This document shows positions 9,072-17,013 of a stretch of DNA of 64,000 nt, piece by piece. The DNA comes from Archangium lansingense (GTDB lineage: Bacteria > Myxococcota > Myxococcia > Myxococcales > Myxococcaceae), in NCBI RefSeq assembly GCF_026626635.1, contig NZ_JAPNKA010000001.1, forward strand, positions 13,580,001-13,644,000, given 5' to 3'. The position numbers were made by a program, and so were the translations under genes. The notes below the pieces were generated by a model, which saw nothing but the letters and a program-made list of their open reading frames with translations, had not been told where the DNA came from and did not search any database. How positions within the stretch are numbered: position 1 is the stretch's first letter; every line of letters begins with the position of its first letter.

Positions 9072-9133
9072 GGGCGTCCTCCCTCAAGCTCATGGGCGTG
9101 GGCCATGTCGGCGGGGGATTGGTAGGTGCTCAT
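9068..9133 (-). CDS. 21-residue ORF overlapping the sigma-factor stop
   Basis: ATG at 9133 overlaps the sigma-factor TGA (ATGA). The frame MSTYQSPADMAHAHELEGGRP ends at 9068, and its last codons contain GGGAGGA, which would serve as the SD for the next ORF. It may therefore act mainly as a translational coupler or leader; a functional peptide is unproven. Confidence 0.35.
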   Translation of the reverse strand: MSTYQSPADMAHAHELEGGRP

Positions 9134-9672
9134 GTCGTGCTTTCTCCTTGCAGGTACTCGCGCACCAGGGCGCGGGCGCGGTGGAGGCGGCTCTTGGCGG
9201 CCTCACGGCTCGTGCCCAGGCGCTGCGCCATTTCCCCGATGGTCAACTCCTCGAAGTCGCGCAGCAGCAGCGCCTCACGGTACAGGGGCGGCAGGGACTC
9301 GATTGCCCGCGCCAGGTCCATGCGCAGCTCATGGACCGGGCGCCGGGCCCAGGCGGGCGAGTCCTCCACCTGCTCCAGCGGCTCGCCCTTGAGCCAGACC
9401 TGGAGCGGCCGCATGCACAGGCGATGCACGATGCGCATCACCCACCCGCCAAAGGCGGCCACGTCGCGCAGGGCGCCCATGCGGCGGTACACGATGCTCA
9501 GGGTCTCCTGCACGACGTCATCGGCGGCCGTGGCCATGCAGTGCCGTTGTGCGTAGCGCCGGATATCGGGCTGCGCGTAGGCCAGGAGCCGCTCCATGGC
9601 CTCGCTGTCGCCGGCCTGGGCGGCCAGCAGCAATCGCCGATGAGCGGGGCCGTTCATGGAGGTGGCGCTCAT
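9130..9672 (-). CDS. ECF-type RNA polymerase sigma factor
   Basis: 180 residues. The start at 9672 was chosen because its ATG overlaps the stop of the preceding DUF2892 gene (ATGA). Region 2 is visible as ADDVVQETLSIVYRRMGAL (residues ~50-70), and region 4 as LPPLYREALLLRDFEEL followed by the helix-turn-helix IGEMAQRLGTSREAAKSRLHRAR (~120-165). Regions 1.1 and 3 are absent, as expected for the ECF group. It would direct RNA polymerase to a small extracytoplasmic stress regulon. No classical zinc-finger anti-sigma gene lies beside it; the upstream membrane protein and the two tiny downstream ORFs are the only candidates. Confidence 0.85.
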   Translation of the reverse strand: MSATSMNGPAHRRLLLAAQAGDSEAMERLLAYAQPDIRRYAQRHCMATAADDVVQETLSIVYRRMGALRDVAAFGGWVMRIVHRLCMRPLQVWLKGEPLEQVEDSPAWARRPVHELRMDLARAIESLPPLYREALLLRDFEELTIGEMAQRLGTSREAAKSRLHRARALVREYLQGESTT

Positions 9673-9872
9673 GACAGGGGCTTGCGGCCCACCATGGCGC
9701 AAGCGGGGCAGTAGCCGAACAGCCCGGTTACGACACCCGTGGCCCCCACGGCCATCAGCGTCAGCCCCAGGGGCGTGAGGCCCAGCCCGATGAGGCCGGC
9801 GGCCAGGGTGAGCGCGCCCCCGGCCACGCGCAGACGGCTCTCGGTGCTTCCCAGATTCTTACGGTACAGCAT
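9669..9872 (-). CDS. DUF2892-like small inner-membrane protein
   Basis: 67 residues, ATG at 9872 with AGGAGAACACC before it. The N terminus MLYRKNLGSTESRLRVAGG and two adjacent hydrophobic helices (ALTLAAGLIGLGL and LMAVGATGVVTGLFGYC) match the DUF2892/YgaP-tail family. The end contains CPAC. It is the first gene of the sigma operon (ATGA overlap), so it may be a membrane partner of the sigma factor. Confidence 0.75.
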   Translation of the reverse strand: MLYRKNLGSTESRLRVAGGALTLAAGLIGLGLTPLGLTLMAVGATGVVTGLFGYCPACAMVGRKPLS

Positions 9873-10119
9873 GGTGTTCTCCTCGCGTGTGACGAGACCG
9901 GAAAAGGTCTCCGCGGGACAAGAGCGGGCGAGGGCCCAAAAGGATTCAGGACCGGAGAAAGAATTTTCGCGGGGCGCCCACGGGGTGTGCCTCCTTCTGC
10001 TTGGAGCCGCAAGGTATGGGGCCCCGGGACCCCCGCCTTTGCCAGCGTCCTGCCGGCGCTCGCGGACCGTTCGAGTCGTCTGACACCGGCCGAGAGACGC
10101 CCGCCGAGAGGGCAGTTGC

Positions 10120-10282
10120 ACGTATGTCGCAGGAGCCTGCGGAACGGGGTGGGACAGGACAGGACGACAGGGGACGCGGCGGGACAACGACTCCAAGTCA
10201 TTCCGGGCGGTTGCGAGGTAAGGGCGCGATTCTGCTGGGAGTTTCGCATCGCCCGGCGCGGCTTCGATTCCCGCCGCTTCCA
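10120..10282 (+). other. tRNA-3'-end-like sequence with GGGACA-rich lead (possible att remnant)
   Basis: Positions 10258-10274 read GCGGC-TTCGATT-CCCGC, the shape of a tRNA T-arm, followed by CGCTTCCA like an acceptor 3' strand. About 100-130 bases before it is a G-rich run with repeated GGGACA/GGACG elements. The minus-strand site at 21600-21750 has the same layout. No 5' half of a tRNA is present. Such partial tRNA ends are typical scars of tRNA/tmRNA-targeting integrative elements; the remaining gap 9873-10351 shows no gene. Confidence 0.4.
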
Positions 10283-10351
10283 ATAGAGGTTGCCCGCCTC
10301 GCGCAGAGGGGCCGTGGAGTATGAGTCGTGGTGCCAGCCAGGCAGGCCGCG

Positions 10352-11368
10352 CTACTCGGCGCAGTTCTTCGCTTCCCACTTCGCGAGCAGCTTCTCCTCG
10401 GGGATGAAGGCCTTCCCGTTCCAGCGCACGGTGACCCGCCACCGCTCGCCCGGATCGGTGTCGCAGGCGCCCGAGGAGCCGTTACAGGTGCGCTCCAGCA
10501 CGACCGTGTCCTTGCGCGCCGACTTCACCTCCGTCCTGCACCCCACGGCTCGGGAGCCGCCGACGTAGGAGGACTCGTCCTTGCGCGAATACACGCCGAG
10601 CAATGCTCCCGCTCCGTCGCGAGCCACCACGCTCAGCCACCGCACGGCAACGGGCGTGGACGTCAGATCCGAGGCCTCCGGCTCCTCGCGCCTGGCGAGC
10701 CCCACCACCGACAGCGTGAGTCCCTCGCCCTTCACCGTCTGCTGCGGTTTCACGGCCTTGCTCGTCCGCTCGACCCAGGTGGGGCACGCGGCCTGGACTC
10801 CCTTCACCGGCTTCTCGTAGGTGAAGGGGTAGAGGGCCTTGAGATAGGCGCGCTCGTCCCGTCCCTCGTCACGGGTGCAGAAGCCGAGCAGCACGATCTC
10901 GAAGCCCGGGTTGAGGCCCGGCACGCTGGCACTGGAGACGATCTTCGGGAAGCCCGGTGCGAAGGTGACGAGGTCTCCGAGCAGCCGCTTCTCCGCCTCC
11001 CACTGCGCGAGGGACTCGTACGCCGCGGTGGTGTCCTTCCCACCGCCCCAGACGATGGCGACGAGCTCGCCCGAGGACTCGGGTACCGGCGGGCTTCCCG
11101 CATCGGTGGGGGCCACGACCTGTTCCTTGCGCTCCTCCCCGGTGGGCTCCGCGCCAGCGCACTGGCAGACGGACATCTCGCCTTGGACCGTGGTCCACCA
11201 TTCACCCGTCCAACCGCCCAGGGAAGCGCACACCTGTGGGCAGCGCTCCGCCGCGTGCTCCCGGTTCCAGAGGGGACCTGCCTCGACATTCTGGGGGCCA
11301 GCGAGCCCCACCGTGGTCCCCAGCCATGCCATGACGCCCAGAAGCCGGACTCCGTCGATTCGCCGCAT
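10352..11368 (-). CDS. Secreted protein with MVL-type mannan-binding domain
   Basis: 338 residues with an N-terminal signal peptide cleaved near Ala30. Residues ~31-72 (GPLWNREHAAERCP, then CASLGGWTGEWWTT, then GEMSVCQC) match the conserved core of the MVL mannan-binding lectin domain (WN..A..KCP..C..W.G.W.TT..G.MSVC.C). The remaining ~260 residues hold several Cys but no family I know; a TTAA-type linker PTDAGSPPVPESS separates the two parts. It probably binds glycans outside the cell, for instance on prey or matrix polysaccharide. It lies upstream of a second secreted protein on the other side of a short gap, both on the minus strand. Confidence 0.7.
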   Translation of the reverse strand: MRRIDGVRLLGVMAWLGTTVGLAGPQNVEAGPLWNREHAAERCPQVCASLGGWTGEWWTTVQGEMSVCQCAGAEPTGEERKEQVVAPTDAGSPPVPESSGELVAIVWGGGKDTTAAYESLAQWEAEKRLLGDLVTFAPGFPKIVSSASVPGLNPGFEIVLLGFCTRDEGRDERAYLKALYPFTYEKPVKGVQAACPTWVERTSKAVKPQQTVKGEGLTLSVVGLARREEPEASDLTSTPVAVRWLSVVARDGAGALLGVYSRKDESSYVGGSRAVGCRTEVKSARKDTVVLERTCNGSSGACDTDPGERWRVTVRWNGKAFIPEEKLLAKWEAKNCAE

Positions 11369-11413
11369 TCATCACCCGTTTCGTGCCACGCGTTGAGACG
11401 TCGAGCAGGGCGC

Positions 11414-12181
11414 TCAGCACATCGGCGCGTACACCGGCCAGATGAGGAGCACGCCGTTCTCATCGTTGATGGGAACCCAGCCCACCGGGGCGAGTTCTTC
11501 ATCCAGATTGATCAGCTCGCCCACCTGCATGAAGTTCCCGTGCGTCTTGATGATGCGCAGGTCACCCACCACGGCGCCCTCCCTGCGCGCGGGGCGGGAC
11601 GGGGAAAGGGAATGCCAGCGGGCCTCGGGCCTGGGTGCGCCGTACAGCCGCGTCTCCGACTTCGGAGCCAGGTGATGGACGTCGATGCCCGACCAGGCCC
11701 ACTCCCGTGAGGCGAACGTGGTGAAGCCCACCTGGGGCTTCTTGCCGTTGTCCTTGTTGAGGCGCAGCCACGCCCGCTCGTTCGTCCGAGCGTTGATGAC
11801 GACGTGGACGTAATCGCCGCGCTGCTCGACGGCGGGGAACTTCCGCAGCGCGGTGAAGTCGTAGTCCCAGCCGCTGATGGGACGCGCCGCACTCAGCGAA
11901 CGCGTCCCGTCGGGAGTGAAGCCGTCTTCGCCCGGCACGAAGACAGGAATCTCCCCATCGAACCCCCGAATGGGCAGGGGCTCCTGCCCGTCGAGCACCT
12001 GCTCCAGGCCGGTGAACACCGAGACGAAGCCAATGCCGATGACACCTCGGAGCGACTCGTCCGGGATCTCCGAGCGGGTCAGGTACATCGACTCGTGGGG
12101 CAGATCCGCTCGGGCCGGGGAGGCGGTGAGCAGCAGGAGGGCTGGCAGGGTGCACAGGAGGGCGCGAGGCAGTGCGTTCAT
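11414..12181 (-). CDS. Secreted protein of unknown function
   Basis: 255 residues from the ATG at 12181, chosen because it opens the signal peptide MNALPRALLCTLPALLLLTASPARA; the frame is open further upstream without a signal. The mature part has a recurrent strand pattern ending VGWVPINDENGVLLIWPVYAPMC, which recalls SH3-like or jellyroll folds, but I cannot place it in a family. It is 45 bases before the MVL-domain gene on the same strand; co-transcription is likely. Confidence 0.65.
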   Translation of the reverse strand: MNALPRALLCTLPALLLLTASPARADLPHESMYLTRSEIPDESLRGVIGIGFVSVFTGLEQVLDGQEPLPIRGFDGEIPVFVPGEDGFTPDGTRSLSAARPISGWDYDFTALRKFPAVEQRGDYVHVVINARTNERAWLRLNKDNGKKPQVGFTTFASREWAWSGIDVHHLAPKSETRLYGAPRPEARWHSLSPSRPARREGAVVGDLRIIKTHGNFMQVGELINLDEELAPVGWVPINDENGVLLIWPVYAPMC

Positions 12182-12304
12182 GCCCCGGGTGCATTGCAGC
12201 CCGTGAGCCAGCCCCGGAGGGCTGTGTAACCCTCTGGAACTCCTCGGGTCGTAGGCCGGGTGTGTCCCCACAGCCACACGAGCTACCGGCTGAACGCAGC
12301 ACTG

Positions 12305-12586
12305 CTACGAAGGAACCCGGCCAGAGGGATCGACTCCAATTCTCGCGAGCCACTTCCAGTAGGCCCTGGCCATTTCCCCCGCCGCTTCCACCAGCGCGAC
12401 TTCGCCAATGCCCGTGGCCAGCCCAGGACAGAACAGCGAGACGATGGTGTTCTCGGCGATGGCGAGGATATCGCCCTCTCGGATGTGAACGCCGGGCAGT
12501 CCATCGAAGGCGACGGTCCATGCATCGACAAGCTCCCGCCGGTCGACGAGCCACAGCTCGAGCTCCGTAACGCCGTTCGAGATCAT
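12305..12586 (-). pseudogene. Macro-domain protein with internal deletion
   Basis: The first ~48 residues (LWLVDRRELVDAW, LPGVHIREGDILAIAENTIVS) are the start of a macro (ADP-ribose-binding) domain right up to the point where SPANSxGxMDGGID should follow. Instead the frame jumps in-frame to LFCPGLATGIGEVALVEAAGEMARAY, the typical last strand/helix of the same domain. About 80-90 residues including the ligand-binding loop are gone. A 93-residue open frame survives, but it cannot form a normal macro fold. Confidence 0.6.
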
Positions 12587-12656
12587 TCGGGTCTACCTCG
12601 GAAGCCAGGCTCGCTGACGTCTTGCATCGGAGCTCCTCCTCGCTGAGCATCGGTTC

Positions 12657-13253
12657 GTGTCTCCACGCCCCTCTGGTTCTCCACCGCCTCGCGTCCTGGC
12701 CGACGTCTTCGCCCGCACGCGCGTCCATGATGGGGCACTCGTGCTTGGCGCCGCGCTGTTCACCGCGTTGCTCGCGCAGGTCGCCATCCTGGTGCCGGGC
12801 TCCCCGGTGCCCATCACGGGCCAGACGCTCGCGGTCGTCCTCATGGCCGCCGCGCTCGGGCCCGTGCGTGGCATGGCCGGGCAGCTCGCCTACGTCCTGC
12901 TCGGGGCGGTGGGACTGCCGTTCTATTCCAAGGGGGCCAGCGGCTGGGCACAGGTGCTCGGGCCGACCGGCGGCTACCTGGTGGGCTTCATCCCCGCGGC
13001 CTTCCTCGTGGGCCTCGCGGCGCGGCACGGCTTCGACAGGGTGGCGTGGAAGGCGGTCCCGCTCTTCCTCGCTGGCCAGCTCGTCATCCTGGCCATCGGC
13101 GTGCCCTGGCTCTGTGTGGCGGCCCCGCTCGACCTCGCCACGGCCCTGCACAAGGGCTTCCTGCCCTTCCTCCCCGGAGGGTTGCTCAAGGCAACCCTCG
13201 CTGGCCTGTGGATGCCCCTCGCCTGGAGGCTCATACGGCCTCGCGAGCCATGA
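12657..13253 (+). CDS. bioY: BioY biotin transporter (ECF S component)
   Basis: 198 residues with GTG start at 12657; no clear SD, so the exact start is uncertain. About five to six hydrophobic helices and the BioY signatures are present: PVPITGQTLAVVL near residue 48 and LLGAVGLPFYSKGASG with GPTGGYLVGF near residues 80-108. BioY binds biotin in the inner membrane; no energising ATPase (bioM/bioN) is next to it, so it would work alone or with ECF components elsewhere. It may be followed by a terminator in the 148-bp gap before the convergent reductase gene, but I see no clear hairpin. Confidence 0.9.
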   Translation: MSPRPSGSPPPRVLADVFARTRVHDGALVLGAALFTALLAQVAILVPGSPVPITGQTLAVVLMAAALGPVRGMAGQLAYVLLGAVGLPFYSKGASGWAQVLGPTGGYLVGFIPAAFLVGLAARHGFDRVAWKAVPLFLAGQLVILAIGVPWLCVAAPLDLATALHKGFLPFLPGGLLKATLAGLWMPLAWRLIRPREP

Positions 13254-13401
13254 AGGTGCGCGTGCGCCTGCTCGAGAAGCGGCCCCGTTTCCCCTCCTCG
13301 TCCGAGTCAGCCACCGCGGCGGTGCCACAGAGCTCCCCCTACTTCCGCTGGCGGCACTTGAAGGAGAGGACCTCGAGCGTCTCAGAAGATTCCCAACGGT
13401 T

Positions 13402-14001
13402 TCAGCCCAGCTTGAGCAGGTTGAGCGTTGGCAGCGGACCTCCCGGGAACTGTTGCAACCTTCCGCCGCTCGCCAGGCCGCCGAGGTCCACGGTGGCGAA
13501 GCCCACCTGCCCGAAGAGGCCGCTCACCTCCGTCTTGGCGGCCGCATCGTCTCCCGACATGAACAACACGCGGCGACCTCCGGACTGCCGGGGCTCCGCC
13601 GCGAGCACGGCGGCGAGGAGCGTATTGGCCGTCTTCACCACCCGCGCGCCCGGTGCGAGCGACGCCACGATTTCACTCGACGTGCTCCCTCCCAGGTCGG
13701 CGAGGCGGAAGCCGGGCAGGAGGACGGGGTTGGTGGCATCCACGAGGATGCGGCCGTTCCACGCGGGCAGGCCCGACATCGCCTCGCGTACCTGCTCCCA
13801 CGGCACCGAGAGCATCACCACGTCCGCCGCCGCGGCCTCCTGCCGTGTGCCCGCCCGGGCTCGGGGACCGAGCTGGCGCACCAGTCCCGCCAGTGTCTCC
13901 GGGCCCCGGCTGTTGCTGACAATCACTTCATGGCCGGCCTTCGCCATGTGGCCCGCCAGGGCCTGACCGATGCTGCCCGCGCCAATGATGCCAATCTTCA
14001 T
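13402..14001 (-). CDS. NADP(H)-dependent F420-type oxidoreductase (NAD(P)-binding)
   Basis: 199 residues from the ATG at 14001 (AGGAGC 6 bases upstream). Residues 1-20 (MKIGIIGAGSIGQALAGH) form the dinucleotide-binding GxGxxG turn. The order of motifs (SNSRGPETL, ADVVMLSVPW, VDATNP, VVKTANTLLA) matches the NADPH-dependent F420 reductase/ProC-like superfamily. It follows the isochorismatase-like gene by 11 bases, so the pair is one operon, facing away from a LysR gene. Substrate unknown. Confidence 0.8.
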   Translation of the reverse strand: MKIGIIGAGSIGQALAGHMAKAGHEVIVSNSRGPETLAGLVRQLGPRARAGTRQEAAAADVVMLSVPWEQVREAMSGLPAWNGRILVDATNPVLLPGFRLADLGGSTSSEIVASLAPGARVVKTANTLLAAVLAAEPRQSGGRRVLFMSGDDAAAKTEVSGLFGQVGFATVDLGGLASGGRLQQFPGGPLPTLNLLKLG

Positions 14002-14012
14002 GAATCGCTCCT

Positions 14013-14669
14013 TCACTTCTCGGGGGGCGTGTTGAGCAGCTGCTGCTCCCACGTGAAGCTGGTGCCGACGACGCCCATGTGGTCCACGAGCAGCCGGGCG
14101 AGGCCGGGCACGGTGTCCGTCCGAGCCCAGTCGCGCTGGAGCTCGGAGGCGAAGACCGTCCAGGTGAGGGGAACGGCGCCGGCCTGGATCATCCGCTGGA
14201 TGGCCATCTCGTGGGCTTCGACGGTGACGCCACCGGAGGCGTCGGTGACGATGTAGACCTCGTAGCCGTCACCGAGCGCGTGAATCACCGGCATCGCCAG
14301 GCAGATCTCCGTCCACAGCGCGGCCATGACGATCTTCTTCCTGCCGGTCTTCTTCACCCACTCGACGACGCGGGTGTCCTCCCAGGTGTTGATGAACGTG
14401 CGGTTGATGGGCTTCTGCTCGGGGAAGACGTCCTGCAACTGCTTGAAGAGGTAGCCGCCGCGCTCCTCGACCACCGTGGTCAGCAGCGTCGGGACGTTGA
14501 ACAGCTTCGCGGACCGGGCCAGTCCCACGGTGTTATTGATGATGGTCTGGGTGTCGTGACTGCGCAGGCCGGCGAACTGGAAGGGCTGATGGTCGATGAG
14601 GATCAGCACGCAGTTGTCGGGCGTGAGCAGTGCATCGAGGCCGGCCTTCGGGTTGCGGGGGGTGGTCAT
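14013..14669 (-). CDS. Isochorismatase-family hydrolase (YcaC-like)
   Basis: 218 residues, GGAG 8 bases before ATG 14669. It has the isochorismatase-family layout: nucleophile-sheet Asp in LILIDHQPFQF (residue ~26), the Lys-containing segment RTFINTWEDTRVVEW, and ALWTEICLAMPVIHALGDGYEVYIVTDASGG, where Cys~126 sits at the catalytic position. YcaC-like members are typical. First gene of a two-gene operon divergent from the LysR-type regulator at 14810, which probably controls it. Confidence 0.85.
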   Translation of the reverse strand: MTTPRNPKAGLDALLTPDNCVLILIDHQPFQFAGLRSHDTQTIINNTVGLARSAKLFNVPTLLTTVVEERGGYLFKQLQDVFPEQKPINRTFINTWEDTRVVEWVKKTGRKKIVMAALWTEICLAMPVIHALGDGYEVYIVTDASGGVTVEAHEMAIQRMIQAGAVPLTWTVFASELQRDWARTDTVPGLARLLVDHMGVVGTSFTWEQQLLNTPPEK

Positions 14670-14809
14670 GGTCGTTCTCCAGGGACAGCGGGAAATGGGA
14701 CGGACGCTGCGGTCCGTGCCCGGTGGCTGATGGAGAGGATGATGGCCGCGCGGCTCCTCTTGCAGTAGAGGGGAATCCGCTGAATCACTTTAAACAGGAT
14801 GTTGAAGGC
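14670..14809. promoter_or_regulatory. Divergent promoter region between hydrolase operon and LysR gene
   Basis: 140 bases separate the divergent starts. Such LysR/target arrangements normally contain shared operators; an AT-richer stretch AATCACTTTAAACAGGATG lies just before the LysR start. No operator could be assigned with certainty. Confidence 0.4.
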
Positions 14810-15778
14810 ATGGAGACGCTCATCACCCTGGAGTCGTTCGTGCGCAGTGCGCAGTCAGCGAGCTTCTCAGCGGCTGCGCGCCGGTTGGGACTGACGCCCG
14901 CGGCCGTCAGTCAGAATGTCGCGCGGCTTGAGGCCCGGCTGGGCGTGCGCCTGTTCCAGCGCAGCACCCGGGGACTGACGCTGACGGAGCCGGGGGAGCG
15001 CTTCCTGCGCGAGGTCAGCGGCGGCCTGGAGACGCTCCAGACGGCCATCGCCAACGTGTCACTCGCCGCGGAACGGCCGGCGGGGGTGCTGAAAGTCAGC
15101 ATGGCTCCCGCCTTCGGGCTCGGCTACCTCGTGCCGATGCTCCAGGACTTCCTCGCGCGCTATCCCGATATCGTGCCGGACTGGCACCTCGACAACCGGC
15201 CGGTGGACCTCATCAACGAGGGCTTCGACGCGGCGATTGGCGGCGGCTTCGACCTGCCCTCGGGGCTGGCCGCGCGGGAGCTCGCCCGGGCCCACGTGAT
15301 CGCGGTGGCCTCGCCGTCCTACGTGGCACGAATCTCACCGCCGAAGGATCCCGCGGACCTCCAGCGCCACGAAGGCATCCTGTTGCGCTCGCCGCTGACG
15401 GGGCGCATCCGTACCTGGCCGCTGCGCAACCGCGCGGGCGAGCAGGTGGCCGTCGACATGCGGGCGCGCATGATTCTCAATGACCCCGAGGCCGTCTGTC
15501 ATTGCGCCCTGATGGGGCTGGGCATCGCCTTCGTCGCGACGATGAACGCGGTGCCGCACCTGCGCAGTGGCGCGCTGGTGCGGCTGCTGCCGGACTGGTA
15601 CGCCGACATCGGCCCGATCGCGCTCTACTACGCCGGGCACCGGCAGCTCTCCGCGAAGACCCGCGTGTTCGTGGACTTCGTCGTGAGCGAGTTCAAACGC
15701 CAGGACCTGGCCGGGATGTTCGACGCGAGAGGCGCCGATGCCGGCCGGGCGCACAAGGGCACCAGGGCGAAGCGCTGA
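14810..15778 (+). CDS. LysR-family transcriptional regulator
   Basis: 322 residues from the ATG at 14810 (AGGA upstream); a longer upstream frame was rejected because the LysR family begins with METLITLESFVRSAQ. The winged helix-turn-helix (residues ~3-62) reads SFSAAARRLGLTPAAVSQNVARLEARLGVRLFQR in pieces, followed by the effector domain of the periplasmic-binding type. The protein is most like the LysR subgroup that represses or activates a divergent oxidoreductase/hydrolase operon, which is exactly what stands on the other strand. Confidence 0.9.
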   Translation: METLITLESFVRSAQSASFSAAARRLGLTPAAVSQNVARLEARLGVRLFQRSTRGLTLTEPGERFLREVSGGLETLQTAIANVSLAAERPAGVLKVSMAPAFGLGYLVPMLQDFLARYPDIVPDWHLDNRPVDLINEGFDAAIGGGFDLPSGLAARELARAHVIAVASPSYVARISPPKDPADLQRHEGILLRSPLTGRIRTWPLRNRAGEQVAVDMRARMILNDPEAVCHCALMGLGIAFVATMNAVPHLRSGALVRLLPDWYADIGPIALYYAGHRQLSAKTRVFVDFVVSEFKRQDLAGMFDARGADAGRAHKGTRAKR

Positions 15779-15916
15779 GCCACCCCGGTGCCGGAAGGGT
15801 GTCCCGGAAGGGTGTCAAAGAATTCGAGTGGATGTCTTTACCTGCGCCTGGTGTGGGGGCAGGCGCCATGTGTTGGCGTACCTGACGGCACCCAACGCCG
15901 TGCGCGCCATGATTGA

Positions 15917-16073
15917 AGGCGACGGGAATCGAACCCGCCGGAAGCTTCCTGCGAGAGCGCTCCGGAACGGGTGGCTCTGGTTCGCACTGGCGCAGGCTCG
16001 CCGAGTCGACCCAGCTCAGCGGAGGGTTTCGGGAACGCTGTCCCCATTGCAAGGCCACGGTTGAGGAACTCAT
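15917..16073 (-). repeat. tRNA-like 3' end plus 140-bp unit, copy D
   Basis: Read on the minus strand: a ~130-base unit (contains GGGTCGACTCGGCGAG and AGAGCCACCCGTTCCGG) that ends in a T-arm-like GCGGG-TTCGATT-CCCGT (15922-15938). The same unit occurs at 18403-18562 and 25473-25640. At its other edge it is joined directly to a gshB fragment, without the small gene that stands there in copies B and C. The gap 15779-15916 otherwise shows only a doubled CGGAAGGGTGTC. Confidence 0.65.
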
Positions 16074-16815
16074 GGCGACGTCGATCACCTTCGCCTCCAC
16101 GTTCGTGTTGTCCAGCTTGTCGATCTCCACGATGCCGGTGGGGCTGGTGACATTGACCTCGGTCAGCCAGTCGCCGATGACGTCGATGCCCACCAGGTAC
16201 AAGCCGCGCTCCTGGAGCGAGGGCTTGAGGCGGGCGCAGATCTCCAGCTCGCGCGCGGTGAGCTGCGTCTTCACGGGAGTGCCGCCAGCGGCCATGTTGC
16301 CGCGGTGATCATCGTGAGCCGGGACGCGGAGCACGGCGCCGCAGGGCTCGCCATCCACGAGGATGATGCGCTTGTCACCCTGGCGGCTCTCAGGGAGGTA
16401 GGCCTGGGCGACGATGGCCTTCCTGCCACCCAGGGTGCTGATCTCCAGGAGCGAGCGCATGTTGCGGTCGCCGGGCTGGAGGAAGACGATGCCCTGGCCG
16501 CCGAAGCCCTCGACGGGCTTGATGATGGTGCCCTGGGGATTGCGCGCGATGAACTGGGTGAGCGCGGTGAGATCCCGGGCGATGAGTGTCTCGGGCATGA
16601 GCTCGGGGAAGCGCAGGCCGAAGAGCTTCTCGTTGGCATCTCGGATGCCGGTGGGGTTGTTGAGGAAGACGGGCTCGCGGCCGTTGCACAGCTCGACGAG
16701 CTGGGTGGCCTGGAGGAAGTCGGCGTCGACGGGCGGATCCTTGCGCAGGAAGAGGACGTCGAGGCTGGAGAGGGGACGCACCTGCTCGTCGAGGATGTCG
16801 AAGTGGCGGCCGGGC
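16074..16815 (-). pseudogene. Internal fragment of glutathione synthetase gene (copy D)
   Basis: 742 bases that align without a gap to 26119-26860 of the intact gshB, with only scattered substitutions (for example Thr for Ala in LTALTQFIA). It covers residues ~64 to ~310. The first ~63 codons and the last ~10 are missing, and the frame runs into unrelated sequence on both sides, so no working enzyme can be made. The lack of indels or stops indicates a recent duplication or gene conversion. Confidence 0.8.
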
Positions 16816-17013
16816 CGCCGGGAAGGTGTCAGGCAACTCGTACGGGCACTGAGCGCTTTTTTCCCCGGAGGCGAACACCCTGGACGCTGCCCCAGGTACG
16901 TCGCTGCCTTCAGCACTTGTTGCTACGCCGTATCGGTCACTGCCCTCTCTGCCTGCGTAGCGTCGGCGCCCGTGCGCCTCCTCTCGGGCCTTCTCGCATC
17001 TGACCAGGTACTA

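Noticed and set aside
9873-9990. Autoregulated ECF promoter upstream of the DUF2892-sigma operon
   Set aside because: No repeated -35/-10 pair could be identified with confidence.
15693-16916. 407-codon frame containing most of gshB copy D
   Set aside because: As a gene: first 63 and last ~10 gshB codons are replaced by unrelated sequence and the repeat. Annotated as fragment instead.
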